Assembly: GCA_024742705.1 (NCBI GenBank)
Contig: JANSXZ010000001.1
Coordinates: 186,001-250,000, forward strand
Length of the DNA stretch: 64,000 nucleotides
Source: Paracoccaceae bacterium
Lineage (GTDB): Bacteria; Pseudomonadota; Alphaproteobacteria; Rhodobacterales; Rhodobacteraceae
Direction of reading: 5' to 3'
In this document: piece after piece, positions 44,367 to 53,808 of the stretch
Layout of the letters: each line of letters begins with the position of its first letter
Numbering within the stretch: position 1 is the stretch's first letter
Notes under the pieces: generated by a model
The model's database searches: none
Told to the model about the DNA's origin: nothing
The model's input: only the letters and a program-made list of their open reading frames with translations
Position numbers and translations under genes: made by a program

Positions 44367-44434
44367 GGCAGCCGCCGCGCCGCCACGTCAAAAGGAACCC
44401 GTCAGAGGCCAGAACCCGAAACTGGAGCATATCA

Positions 44435-45865
44435 GTGACCGACAGCAATCCAGCCCCCAGTCTTTACAAGGCGCGGGAGCCGATTTTTCCCAGACGTGTG
44501 AGCGGCAAGTTCCGAAATCTGAAATGGGTGATCATGGCGGTCACGCTGGGGATCTATTATATCACCCCCTGGATTCGCTGGGACCGTGGGCCCAGCCTGC
44601 CGGATCAGGCGGTGTTGCTGGACCTTGCGCACCGCCGCTTCTATTTCTTCTGGATCGAGATCTGGCCGCACGAGTTCTACTTTGTCGCGGGTCTTCTGAT
44701 CATGGCGGGGCTGGGGCTGTTTCTTTTTACCTCCGCGCTGGGGCGGGTCTGGTGCGGCTATGCCTGCCCGCAGACCGTCTGGACCGATCTGTTCATCAAG
44801 GTCGAGCGGATGATCGAAGGCGATCGCAACGCGCGTCTGCGCCTGCACCGCCAAAAGAAGATGGACGCGCGCAAGCTGCGCCTGCGGCTGACCAAATGGT
44901 TTGCCTGGCTGCTGATCGGGCTGGCCACCGGCGGGGCCTGGGTGTTCTATTTCGCCGATGCGCCGACACTGTTGCGCGACCTGGTGACGCTGAACGCCCA
45001 TCCCATCGCCTATACGACGATGGCGCTTCTCACCGCGACGACCTTCTTTTTCGGCGGCTTCGCGCGCGAACAGATCTGCATCTATGCCTGTCCCTGGCCG
45101 CGGATCCAGGCGGCGATGATGGACGAAGACACGATCACTGTCGCCTACCGCGAATGGCGCGGCGAACCGCGGCGGCATTCTCCGGCCGCCGAAGCCGGGG
45201 CGCCGCAAGGCGATTGCATCGATTGCATGGCCTGTGTGAACGTATGCCCCGTTGGCATCGACATCCGCGACGGGCAGCAGCTTGAATGTATCACCTGTGC
45301 GCTTTGCATCGACGCCTGCGACGACGTGATGGCGAAGATCGGCAAGCCGCGCGGCCTGGTGGATTACATCGCGCTCAGCGACGAAGAGGCCGAACGGGGC
45401 GGCAAGCCCCCGCGCAACATATGGTCGCATATCCTGCGGCCGCGCACGATCATGTACACCGTTCTGTGGGCCGCCGTGGGTTTTGGCCTGGTGTTTGCGC
45501 TGTTTATCCGCCCCGAGATCGAAATGACCGTCGCCGCCGTGCGCAACCCGACATATGTGACACTGTCTGACGGGTCGATCCGCAACACCTATGACGTGCG
45601 GCTGCGCAACAAGAACAACGATCCACGCCAGTTCCGGTTGTTTCTGAAAGGCGATCCGACCCTGCGGCTGCAACTTGAAGGCACGCCCTATCAGGTGATC
45701 GACGTGCCGGCCGAAGCATCCCGGCTGCAAAGGGTCTATGTGATCTCGCCCGGTGCCTCGGCACCTTCGGAAGGGGATCGCACCGAATTCCGCTTCTGGC
45801 TCGAGGATCTGACAAACGGTGACCGGGCCTACAACGACAGCATATTCAACGGACGTGGGAGCTGA
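44435..45865 (+). CDS. ccoG: Cytochrome c oxidase accessory protein CcoG (FixG/RdxB)
   Basis: The 476-residue membrane protein has several helices, NapH-like CGYACPQTVW and CIYACPWPR motifs and a di-cluster ferredoxin segment (CIDCMACVNVCPVG, CITCALCIDACD), then a C-terminal periplasmic Ig-like domain. CcoG is thought to reduce copper(II) for cbb3 assembly. The start is GTG 44435 with GGAG seven bases upstream. It begins ccoGHIS behind an FNR box. Confidence 0.96.
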   Translation: MTDSNPAPSLYKAREPIFPRRVSGKFRNLKWVIMAVTLGIYYITPWIRWDRGPSLPDQAVLLDLAHRRFYFFWIEIWPHEFYFVAGLLIMAGLGLFLFTSALGRVWCGYACPQTVWTDLFIKVERMIEGDRNARLRLHRQKKMDARKLRLRLTKWFAWLLIGLATGGAWVFYFADAPTLLRDLVTLNAHPIAYTTMALLTATTFFFGGFAREQICIYACPWPRIQAAMMDEDTITVAYREWRGEPRRHSPAAEAGAPQGDCIDCMACVNVCPVGIDIRDGQQLECITCALCIDACDDVMAKIGKPRGLVDYIALSDEEAERGGKPPRNIWSHILRPRTIMYTVLWAAVGFGLVFALFIRPEIEMTVAAVRNPTYVTLSDGSIRNTYDVRLRNKNNDPRQFRLFLKGDPTLRLQLEGTPYQVIDVPAEASRLQRVYVISPGASAPSEGDRTEFRFWLEDLTNGDRAYNDSIFNGRGS

Positions 45866-45867
45866 CC

Positions 45868-46329
45868 ATGACGAAAGAAAGAAAATTTACCGGCTGGCAC
45901 ATGCTGGCCATCTGCGTGGGATCCTTCGGGGTGATCATCACGGTGAATCTGGCGCTTGCCTTCAACGCGGTCAGAACGTTTCCCGGTCTCGAGGTTGCCA
46001 ATTCCTATGTGGCCAGCCAGCAGTTCGACGATCGCCGCGTCGCGCAGGAGGCCTTGGGCTGGACCGTGACCGCCGATGCCGAAGGCGGGCAGCTGACCCT
46101 GTCGATCACCGATTCGGACGGCGCTCCGGTGATGGTCGGGGATCTTCAGGCGACGCTGGGCCGGGCCACCCATGTGTACGAGGACATGGACCCCGATTTC
46201 CACTTTGACGGCACCGCCTATGTCGCACCCGTCGAACTGGCCGGTGGCAACTGGAACATCCGGATGACCGCCCGTGCCGCGGATGGCACCGAATTCGCGC
46301 AGCGCGTCGTGCTGCATGTGAAAGGCTGA
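45868..46329 (+). CDS. ccoH: cbb3 oxidase assembly protein CcoH (FixH)
   Basis: The 153-residue protein has one N-terminal membrane helix (FTGWHMLAICVGSFGVIITVNLALAF) with the conserved TGWHM start and the NSYVASQQFD segment of FixH, then a periplasmic beta domain. CcoH helps mature or stabilise the oxidase. It starts two bases after ccoG and ends three bases before ccoI. Confidence 0.95.
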   Translation: MTKERKFTGWHMLAICVGSFGVIITVNLALAFNAVRTFPGLEVANSYVASQQFDDRRVAQEALGWTVTADAEGGQLTLSITDSDGAPVMVGDLQATLGRATHVYEDMDPDFHFDGTAYVAPVELAGGNWNIRMTARAADGTEFAQRVVLHVKG

Positions 46330-46332
46330 GCC

Positions 46333-48540
46333 ATGAACGCCCAGACCCCAGCGATGGCGGCGGCCTGCCCGGGTTGTCTGGCCACGCCCACCGAACCGGC
46401 GTCGCCGCCGGGTCCGCAGGACGCGCGGCTGGTGCTGTCCCTGCCCGGCATCCATTGCCAGGGGTGCATCGCTTCGGTCGAGCGGGCGCTGACAGCCGAT
46501 CCGCGGGTGCGCGGCGCGCGGGTGAACCTGACGCTGAAGCGGGCGCTGATCGACGCGGTGCCCGGTACGCAACCCGCCGATCTGATCCCGCTGCTTGCCA
46601 CTGCCGGATACGAGGCCCATGAACTGGACCCCGGTGCGCTTCAGGCCACCGAAACCGATCGCGATGGCCGCGCGCTGCTGACGCGGCTTGCGGTTGCCGG
46701 GTTCGCCTCGATGAACGTGATGCTGCTTTCGGTTTCGGTCTGGGCCGGTGCATCCGACGCGACCCGCGACATGTTCCATTGGGTTTCGGCGGCGATTGCC
46801 TTTCCGGCGGTGATCTACGCGGGCCAACCGTTTTTCGTGAACGCATGGTCGGCGCTGCGGGCGCGGCGCCTGAACATGGACGTGCCCATCGTTCTCGCGC
46901 TGGTTCTGGCGTTGCTGACCTCGCTTTGGGAAACCGCGCTGTCGGGCGCACACGCCTATTTCGACGCCGCGCTGGCGCTGACCTTCTTCTTGCTCGCCGG
47001 GCGGTATCTGGATCATCGCACCCGCGCGATGGCGCGGTCGGCGGCGCAGGAGCTGACCGCTCTCGAGGTGCCGCGCGCGCTGCGCGTCGACGAAACCGGT
47101 GCCACCCGCGAGGTGCCGGTCAGCGCGCTGGCGGTGGGAGATCTGGTGCGGGTCCGCCCCGGCGGGCGCATGCCGGTGGACGGAATCGTCGTCGAGGGCC
47201 GGTCCGAACTGGACCGGTCGCTTCTGACCGGCGAAACCCGGCCGGTTTTTGCCGGCCCCGAACACCCGGTCAGCGCCGGCGAGGTCAACCTGACCGGACC
47301 GTTGACGCTGCGGGCCACTGCGGTCGGGCAGGACACGTCGCTGCACCGGCTCGCCGATCTGGTGGCCGTCGCCGAAAGCGGGCGCGCGCGCTATTCCTCG
47401 CTGGCGGACAAGGCGGCGCAGCTTTATGCGCCGGGGGTTCACATTCTGGCCGGGCTCGCGTTTCTGGGATGGCTGGCGTGGTCGGGCGACATGCGCGTCG
47501 CGCTGAACATCGCGGCGGCGGTTCTGATCATCACCTGCCCCTGTGCGCTGGGCCTTGCGGTGCCAGCGGTGACCACGGCCGCTTCGGGCCGGCTGTTCCG
47601 TCAGGGGCTTTTGGTAAAGCATGCCACCGCGCTCGAGCGGCTGGCCGAAGTGGACACTGTGGTTTTCGACAAGACCGGCACGCTGACGGCAGGCGCGCCG
47701 CATCTGGTGGACGCGCCGGTTTCACCGCGCATCGCGGGCGTGGCGCGCGCCCTGGCTGAAGCATCGGGCCACCCCTTGTCGCAGGCGCTGGCCGCCGGAT
47801 TGCGCGGGGCGGGCCAGGATGCCGTCAATCTGGACGGCGTGGTGGAACATCCGGGATTTGGCTGCGAGGCGGATTGGCAGGGTCTTCGGGTTCGTCTGGG
47901 CCGAGGATCGTGGGTGGGCGCGGACCCTGAAGCCGAAGGTAGCCACACGGCCACCTATCTGCGGATCGGGGCCGAACCGCCGGTCGCGTTCCGGTTTCAG
48001 GACAGCCTGCGACCGGGGGCGGAAAACGTGATCGCGGCGCTGCGCGCGCAGGGCAAGGCGGTTGCCATCCTGTCGGGCGATACGGAAGGCGCGGTGCGGG
48101 CCTTTGCCGGACGCCTTGGGATCGACACCTGGCAATCGGGCATGCTGCCTGCGGAAAAGGCCGAGGCCATCCGGCAGATGACCAACCGCGGTCACAAGGT
48201 TCTGATGGTGGGCGACGGTCTGAACGACACCGCCGCGCTGACAGCGGCGCATGTTTCGATCTCGCCTGCATCGGCGCTGGACGCGGCGCGCGTCGCTTCG
48301 GATATCGTGCTGTTGGGCCAGGATCTGTCGCCCGTGGCGGGTGCGCTGGAGATCGCCGGCCGGGCCACCCGGCGCATCCGCGAGAACTTTCGCATCGCCA
48401 CCTTCTACAACATCGTCGCCGTGCCGCTGGCTGTGGCGGGTTTCGCGACGCCGTTGATTGCCGCGCTGGCGATGTCGACATCTTCGGTTACGGTGTCGCT
48501 CAATGCCTTGCGGCTGGGGCGCGGGGTGCGCAAGCCATGA
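46333..48540 (+). CDS. ccoI: Copper-exporting P1B-type ATPase CcoI (FixI)
   Basis: The 735-residue membrane ATPase supplies copper to the cbb3 oxidase. It has an N-terminal metal-binding domain (GIHCQGC, Cys42 and Cys45), the transmembrane CPC motif (Cys402-Pro-Cys404 in CPCALG), the phosphorylated Asp446 in DKTGTLT, a SGHP motif and GDGLND near 627. An extra upstream CPGC near the N-terminus may also bind metal. ccoS overlaps its stop codon by four bases. Confidence 0.96.
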   Translation: MNAQTPAMAAACPGCLATPTEPASPPGPQDARLVLSLPGIHCQGCIASVERALTADPRVRGARVNLTLKRALIDAVPGTQPADLIPLLATAGYEAHELDPGALQATETDRDGRALLTRLAVAGFASMNVMLLSVSVWAGASDATRDMFHWVSAAIAFPAVIYAGQPFFVNAWSALRARRLNMDVPIVLALVLALLTSLWETALSGAHAYFDAALALTFFLLAGRYLDHRTRAMARSAAQELTALEVPRALRVDETGATREVPVSALAVGDLVRVRPGGRMPVDGIVVEGRSELDRSLLTGETRPVFAGPEHPVSAGEVNLTGPLTLRATAVGQDTSLHRLADLVAVAESGRARYSSLADKAAQLYAPGVHILAGLAFLGWLAWSGDMRVALNIAAAVLIITCPCALGLAVPAVTTAASGRLFRQGLLVKHATALERLAEVDTVVFDKTGTLTAGAPHLVDAPVSPRIAGVARALAEASGHPLSQALAAGLRGAGQDAVNLDGVVEHPGFGCEADWQGLRVRLGRGSWVGADPEAEGSHTATYLRIGAEPPVAFRFQDSLRPGAENVIAALRAQGKAVAILSGDTEGAVRAFAGRLGIDTWQSGMLPAEKAEAIRQMTNRGHKVLMVGDGLNDTAALTAAHVSISPASALDAARVASDIVLLGQDLSPVAGALEIAGRATRRIRENFRIATFYNIVAVPLAVAGFATPLIAALAMSTSSVTVSLNALRLGRGVRKP

Positions 48541-48695
48541 GCGTTCTGGCTTTTCTGATCCCCATATCGCTGGTGCTGGGGGCGCTGGGGCTTGCCGGTT
48601 TCCTTTATACGGTGCGCACAAACCAGTACGACGACCCCGAAGGCGACAGCCGCCGGATGCTGTCGGACGAATGGGACGATCACCCCAAACCCTGA
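48537..48695 (+). CDS. ccoS: cbb3 oxidase maturation protein CcoS
   Basis: The 52-residue protein starts MSVLAFLIPISLVLGALGLA, one membrane helix followed by the family hallmark tail (QYDDPEGDSRRML). CcoS is needed to insert heme b and CuB into CcoN. ATG 48537 overlaps the ccoI stop codon (ATGA). It is short and easily missed in annotation. It closes ccoGHIS; a 42-base gap with no obvious terminator precedes the convergent MORN gene. Confidence 0.92.
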   Translation: MSVLAFLIPISLVLGALGLAGFLYTVRTNQYDDPEGDSRRMLSDEWDDHPKP

Positions 48696-48737
48696 GCAGC
48701 AGTCTTCTGGGTACCGGTTGCCGGGCCGGCGGGGGCG

Positions 48738-50135
48738 TCAGCCGCCGTCGGTCAGCGCACCATTGTTCCAGACGCCGGTTGCATCCTGGCCGCTGGCGTA
48801 TCGCATGGTGCCCTGTCCGTGCCGTTTGCCGGCGCGGAAGCTGCCCTGATAGACATCGCCATTGGCATAGGTCGCGGTGCCCTCGCCGTTGATCTCGCCG
48901 CCCTGCCAATCGCCGACATAGCGAAAGCCGTCCGGCATGATGATTTCGCCGCGTCCCTCGCGGCGGCCTTCCACGAACCCGCCCTTGTAGACGGTGCCAT
49001 CGGCGAATGTGGTGGTGCCGGTGCCATGCCGCAGGCCGTCGACCCATTCGCCCTCGTATTTGTAGCCGTCGGGGTATGTCATCACGCCGGTGCCGTGGTT
49101 GCGGGCATCCCTGAATTCGCCTTCATAGACCATGCCGTTGGCGTAGGTCGCGGTGCCGGTGCCTTCGATCACCCCGTCAACCCACTCGCCTTCGTAGACG
49201 AGGCCGCTGGGATAGGTGATCTTTCCGGTTCCGTCAGCCTTGCTGGCGCGGAAACTGCCAACATAGACCGACCCGTCGGGATAGGTCAGGCGGCCCTGGC
49301 CCTCGAACTGCCCGGCTATCCAATTGCCGATGTAGACATAGCCATCGGCGCCGGTGAAGGTGCCCTGTCCGTGCCGCCGGTCGTCCAGGAATTCGCCGTC
49401 GTAGACATCGCCGTTGCCATAGGTCATCACACCGCTGCCTTCGCGGCGGCCGGCCACCAGATCGCCTTCGTAGATGTCGCCGTTGGGCTGGGTCAGCCGG
49501 CTTTCGCCATCGATCTGGCCGTCTTTCCACGTGCCGACATATGTCAGCCCGTCGGGCAGCGTTAGCTTGCCTTCGCCTTCCAGCTTGCCTGAGCGTACCT
49601 CGCCTTCGTAAACCGATCCGTCGGGATACGATATGGTGGCAAACCCCTGCTTGACGCCGTTCACCCAGTCGCCGCGGTATTCATAGCCGCCGGGGTTCTG
49701 CATCACGCCCTTGCCGTCGTGCTGGGCATTGCGGAACGCGCCTTCGTAGCGCACGCCATTTGCATAAAGCGCGACGCCCTGGCCGTTGATCACCCCGTCG
49801 TCCCATTCGCCTTCGTAGGTGCCGCCGTCGGAAAATGTGATCTTGCCAAAGCCCTGGGGTTTGCCCTTGGCGAATTCGCCTTCGTAGACCGATCCGTTGG
49901 GCAGCCGCGCGACGCCCTGGCCGCGGATTTCGCCATCGACCCATTCGCCGGAATATTCATACCCGTTGGGCAGGGTGTAGGTGCCCTGACCGTGTTGCAG
50001 CCCGCCGCGGAATTCGCCCTCGTAAACGCCGCCGTCGTCGTATTGCTTGGTCAGAACCTGGGCGTCCTGCGCCAGCACGGGCGCGCCGAGCAATAGTGAC
50101 AATCCAAGAGCGAAGGCCGGTATCCGGTGGGTCAT
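48738..50135 (-). CDS. Exported MORN-repeat protein
   Basis: The 465-residue protein has a signal peptide (MTHRIPAFALGLSLLLGAPVLAQ) and then about 18 consecutive MORN repeats of 23 residues (pattern YEGEW.DG...G.G....NG), plus a final partial one; almost nothing else is present. In bacteria such repeats form long beta sheets; they are often described as lipid- or membrane-associated, but their function is poorly known. The repeats diverge at DNA level, so the array is old rather than freshly expanded. It is convergent with ccoS and divergent from nadE. Confidence 0.9.
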   Translation of the reverse strand: MTHRIPAFALGLSLLLGAPVLAQDAQVLTKQYDDGGVYEGEFRGGLQHGQGTYTLPNGYEYSGEWVDGEIRGQGVARLPNGSVYEGEFAKGKPQGFGKITFSDGGTYEGEWDDGVINGQGVALYANGVRYEGAFRNAQHDGKGVMQNPGGYEYRGDWVNGVKQGFATISYPDGSVYEGEVRSGKLEGEGKLTLPDGLTYVGTWKDGQIDGESRLTQPNGDIYEGDLVAGRREGSGVMTYGNGDVYDGEFLDDRRHGQGTFTGADGYVYIGNWIAGQFEGQGRLTYPDGSVYVGSFRASKADGTGKITYPSGLVYEGEWVDGVIEGTGTATYANGMVYEGEFRDARNHGTGVMTYPDGYKYEGEWVDGLRHGTGTTTFADGTVYKGGFVEGRREGRGEIIMPDGFRYVGDWQGGEINGEGTATYANGDVYQGSFRAGKRHGQGTMRYASGQDATGVWNNGALTDGG

Positions 50136-50288
50136 ATGATGTCCTGAAAGCGCCTGTTGAGCCGATTGTTGCGTGCGGCGAAATTAGGCGAGCGGGGCGG
50201 TCGGGGCAATGTCTTTTGCACCCTGTCCCTTTTCCTTGGGCCAGCTTCTGTTAAATGGGCACAAAGGGTACTGAAAATGAGGGCAGCC

Positions 50289-51947
50289 ATGGCCGACCGT
50301 TTCCGCGTGACACTGGCGCAGCTCAATCCCGTGGTGGGCGATCTGGCAGGCAATTCGGCCAAGGCGCGCGCCGCCTGGCAGGAAGGGCGCGCGGCCGGGG
50401 CCGATCTGGTGGCGCTGCCCGAGATGTTCATCACCGGCTACAACGCGCAGGATCTGGTGATGAAGCCGGCGTTCTTCACGGCCGCCATCGAAGCGGTGCG
50501 CGCGCTGGCGGCGGACTGCGCCGATGGCCCGGCGCTGGCGATCGGCGGGCCGTGGGTTGAAGGCACGCACCTGTTCAACGCCTATTTCATTCTTCGGCAG
50601 GGGCGGATCGCATCGACCCAGCTGAAGCATCATCTGCCCAATGAAACCGTGTTCGACGAGGTCCGCATCTTTGATTCCGGGCCCCTTGGCGGGCCTTACT
50701 CGGTGGGCAACACCCGCATCGGATCGCCGATCTGCGAGGATGCCTGGCACGAGGACGTCGCCGAAACCCTGGCCGAGACCGGGGCCGAGTTTCTTCTGGT
50801 GCCCAACGGATCGCCCTACTACCGGGGCAAGTTCGAAACCCGGCTGAATCACATGGTCGCGCGGGTTGTCGAAACCGGCCTGCCGCTGATCTATCTGAAC
50901 ATGGTGGGCGGTCAGGACGACCAGGTTTTCGATGGCGGATCCTTCGTGCTGAACCCCGGCGGGCAGATGGCGGTGCAATTGCCGGTGTTCGATGAAACCA
51001 CGGCGCATGTGGACATGGTGCGCGGCCCCGATGGATGGCGCGCGGAACCGGGCCATTTCGCGGCGCATCCCGACACGATGGAGCAGGACTATCGCGTCAT
51101 GGTGACGGCGCTGCGCGACTACATGGCCAAGACGGGGTTTCGAAAGGTGCTTCTGGGGCTGTCCGGGGGCATCGATTCGGCGATTGTTGCGGCAATCGCG
51201 GTGGATGCTCTGGGCGCCGACAACGTGCGCTGCGTGATGTTGCCGTCCGAGTATACCTCGCAGGGGTCGCTGGACGATGCCGAAAGCGTGGCGAAGGCGC
51301 TGGGCTGTCGCTATGACCATGTGCCGATAACCGAAGGCCGCGCGGCGATCACCAACACACTGGCGCCGCTTTTCGAAGGGCACGCGCCGGACCTGACCGA
51401 AGAAAACATCCAGAGCCGCCTGCGCGGGCTGCTTTTGATGGCGATGTCGAACAAGTTCGGTGAAATGCTTTTGACCACGGGAAACAAGTCCGAAGTCGCT
51501 GTCGGCTATGCCACGATCTATGGCGATATGGCGGGCGGATACAATCCGATCAAGGACATGTACAAGACACGGGTCTTCGATGCCTGCCGGTGGCGCAACG
51601 AAAACCACCGTGAATGGATGATGGGGCCGGCCGGCACCGTGATCGAAGGGCGCATCATCGACAAGCCGCCCACCGCCGAACTGCGCGCCGATCAGAAAGA
51701 CAGCGACAGCTTGCCCGACTACCCTGAGCTTGACGCCATCCTCGACATCCTTGTGGATCGCGATGGATCCGTGGCCGATTGCGTCGCCGCAGGTTTCGCC
51801 CGCGAGACGGCCCGCAAGGTGGAGCACCTGATTTACATTAGTGAATACAAGAGGTTTCAGTCGGCGCCGGGTGCCCGGCTTTCAAAGCGTGCGTTCTGGC
51901 TGGATCGGCGCTATCCTATCGTCAACCGCTGGCGCGATCCGTCCTAG
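50289..51947 (+). CDS. nadE: Glutamine-dependent NAD+ synthetase
   Basis: The 552-residue two-domain enzyme makes NAD from deamido-NAD. The N-terminal nitrilase-like glutaminase has Glu45 in LPEMFITGY, a Lys in TQLKHHLPNE and the Cys in SPICEDAWHE. The C-terminal synthetase has the ATP pyrophosphatase loop LGLSGGIDSA (near 293) and GNKSEVAVGYATIYGDMAGG. ATG 50289 (MADRFRVTLAQLNPVVGD) gives the usual length; ATG 50277 is in frame and possible. Confidence 0.95.
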   Translation: MADRFRVTLAQLNPVVGDLAGNSAKARAAWQEGRAAGADLVALPEMFITGYNAQDLVMKPAFFTAAIEAVRALAADCADGPALAIGGPWVEGTHLFNAYFILRQGRIASTQLKHHLPNETVFDEVRIFDSGPLGGPYSVGNTRIGSPICEDAWHEDVAETLAETGAEFLLVPNGSPYYRGKFETRLNHMVARVVETGLPLIYLNMVGGQDDQVFDGGSFVLNPGGQMAVQLPVFDETTAHVDMVRGPDGWRAEPGHFAAHPDTMEQDYRVMVTALRDYMAKTGFRKVLLGLSGGIDSAIVAAIAVDALGADNVRCVMLPSEYTSQGSLDDAESVAKALGCRYDHVPITEGRAAITNTLAPLFEGHAPDLTEENIQSRLRGLLLMAMSNKFGEMLLTTGNKSEVAVGYATIYGDMAGGYNPIKDMYKTRVFDACRWRNENHREWMMGPAGTVIEGRIIDKPPTAELRADQKDSDSLPDYPELDAILDILVDRDGSVADCVAAGFARETARKVEHLIYISEYKRFQSAPGARLSKRAFWLDRRYPIVNRWRDPS

Positions 51948-51953
51948 GGCGTG

Positions 51954-52352
51954 TCATTCCCACCAGCGGTCGATGGCTGCGATATCGTCGTCGGACCAGC
52001 CGAAGTGATGGGCCAGTTCGTGAACCAGAACATGCGCGACCAGATCGTCCAGCGCGACATCCCCGCGGTCGTGCCATTCCTCCAGGATCGGTTCGCGGAA
52101 CAGCCATATGACATCCGGGCCGACCGGTTGGTCCATGAACGATTTTTCGGTCAACGGGATACCTTCGTAAAGCCCGGTCAGGTCCAGCGGGTCGTCGATG
52201 CCCATCTCGCGCAGCACGGTTTCAGGGGGCCAGTCGACGATCCGCACCACCAGTTCCCGCGCTGCCCGCTGAAACGGCTGCGGCAATTCGGCCAATGCGG
52301 CCTCGGCCATGGCGTGAAAGGCATCGGAATCCGGGTCAGGTGTGGTTTTCAT
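51954..52352 (-). CDS. Minimal zinc metallopeptidase (PF06262-type)
   Basis: The 132-residue protein carries HELAHHFGWSD (His111, Glu112, His115, then Asp121), the zincin active site of the small DUF1025/metallopeptidase family. It has no signal peptide. Substrates are unknown; peptidase activity is inferred from the motif. It is convergent with nadE, whose stop codon lies seven bases away. Confidence 0.87.
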   Translation of the reverse strand: MKTTPDPDSDAFHAMAEAALAELPQPFQRAARELVVRIVDWPPETVLREMGIDDPLDLTGLYEGIPLTEKSFMDQPVGPDVIWLFREPILEEWHDRGDVALDDLVAHVLVHELAHHFGWSDDDIAAIDRWWE

Positions 52353-52439
52353 GATGCGCCCGGTCTAGTTCCGTTCGGCTTTCTGCGCCAGTTTCATTTG
52401 ACCGCGTGACAGCGCTGCAAGGTCGGTTAATGTGCCGCC

Positions 52440-53771
52440 ATGCCCGGCCCCACGCTCACACCTTTTCACTCTGACACGCGCTTGCCGAAGCGCGTCGACG
52501 TGGTTGTGATCGGCGGCGGCATCATCGGTGTCAGCACCGCGCTGGAACTGGCCGAACGCGGCGTGTCGGTGGCGCTTTGCGAAAAGGGCGATATCGGGGC
52601 CGAGCAATCTTCGCGCAACTGGGGCTGGGTGCGGATATCGCATCGCGATCCGCGTGAGATACCGCTGATGATCGAGGCGATCAACGCGTGGAAAGGCATG
52701 GACGCACGCACCGGGCGCGCCACTGGCTATACGCAGTCGGGCATCCTGTTCACCGCGCGTAACGACAAGGTCTACGCCAGGTCGGAACGCTGGGCCCGCC
52801 ATCTGGAGCCCTATCAGATCGAAGCGCGGATGATTTCGGGCGATGATCTTCAGGCCGTGATGCCGGGCAGCCGGATGCACCTGAAGGGGGCACTGTTCAC
52901 CCCCGAGGACGGGCGCGCCGAACCGCAATGGGCCGCACCGGCGATTGCCGAAGGTTCCCGCGATGCCGGGGCCACGGTGCTGACCCGCTGTGCGGTGCGC
53001 GGCGTCGATGTGGCCGACGGGCGGATCTGCGGCGTGATGACCGAACGCGGCCGAATCGCCTGCGACCGGGTGGTTCTGGCGGGTGGGGCCTGGTCGCGGC
53101 TGTTTGCGGGGAATGCAGGCATTTGGCTGCCGCAACTGAAGGTTCTGAACACGGTCATGCGGACCACCGCCGTCGAGGGCGGCCCGGAAGCTGCGATATG
53201 GTCGGACGGTTTTGCGATGCGCAAACGCGCCGATGGGGGATACACCATCGCGTCCGGCTCGCAGAACACCGTCGATCTGGTGCCCGACAGCCTGCGGCTG
53301 GCGCGCGCGTTCCTGCCGGCATTCCGCGCCGAATGGAAGGTGTTGCGGTTCCGCCTGTCCGGCCGGTGGCGCGACGAGGCCGCGTGGCCGCGCCATTGGG
53401 CACCCGACGACATAACGCCTTTCGAAACATGCCGTGTTCTGGATCCTGCCCCGCAGGAGCGTGTGCTGAACGCGTCGTGGACGGCCGCGCAACGGGCGTT
53501 TCCGGTACTGTCGGAGGCGTCCGTGGTGCAATCCTGGGCCGGCCTGATTGACGTGACTCCAGATGCACTGCCGGTGATTTCGCCGGTGGACGATCTGCCG
53601 GGCCTGTTCATCGGAACCGGTTTTTCAGGGCACGGGTTCGGCATCGGGCCGGGTGCCGGGCGGCTTCTGGCCGATCTGGTGACAGACGCGCCGGCCTGTG
53701 TCGATCCCGACGCTTTCCGGCTGGCGCGCTTCACCGACGGTACGCGGATCGAAGTGCTGAGCGGTTTCTGA
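52440..53771 (+). CDS. FAD-dependent DAO-type oxidoreductase
   Basis: The 443-residue flavoprotein has an N-terminal FAD-binding motif (VDVVVIGGGIIGVSTALELAERG), the SSRNWGWVRISHRD segment and the C-terminal GLFIGTGFSGHGFGIGPGAGRLLADLV of D-amino-acid-oxidase-like enzymes. It probably oxidises an amine or amino acid; the substrate is not evident. Its upstream neighbour is divergent, and a hairpin follows before the convergent metallo-hydrolase gene. Confidence 0.88.
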   Translation: MPGPTLTPFHSDTRLPKRVDVVVIGGGIIGVSTALELAERGVSVALCEKGDIGAEQSSRNWGWVRISHRDPREIPLMIEAINAWKGMDARTGRATGYTQSGILFTARNDKVYARSERWARHLEPYQIEARMISGDDLQAVMPGSRMHLKGALFTPEDGRAEPQWAAPAIAEGSRDAGATVLTRCAVRGVDVADGRICGVMTERGRIACDRVVLAGGAWSRLFAGNAGIWLPQLKVLNTVMRTTAVEGGPEAAIWSDGFAMRKRADGGYTIASGSQNTVDLVPDSLRLARAFLPAFRAEWKVLRFRLSGRWRDEAAWPRHWAPDDITPFETCRVLDPAPQERVLNASWTAAQRAFPVLSEASVVQSWAGLIDVTPDALPVISPVDDLPGLFIGTGFSGHGFGIGPGAGRLLADLVTDAPACVDPDAFRLARFTDGTRIEVLSGF

Positions 53772-53796
53772 CGGCGGCCCGCGGGATGGGCCGCCG
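53772..53796. terminator. Hairpin between convergent oxidoreductase and metallo-hydrolase genes
   Basis: CGGCGGCCC (53772-53780) pairs perfectly with GGGCCGCCG (53788-53796) around 7 bases, directly after the stop codon at 53771. No T-run on either side. It may stop transcription from both directions. Confidence 0.45.
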
Positions 53797-53808
53797 CGCG
53801 CGACGGGG

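Noticed and set aside
44987-44987. Search for tRNA genes throughout the window
   Set aside because: No cloverleaf with a GTTCRANNC T-arm plus acceptor pairing was found by eye; only the 4.5S RNA was supported.
48780-50070. Periodic DNA pattern of about 69 bases
   Set aside because: It is the coding of MORN repeats, in frame and diverged, not a CRISPR array or satellite.
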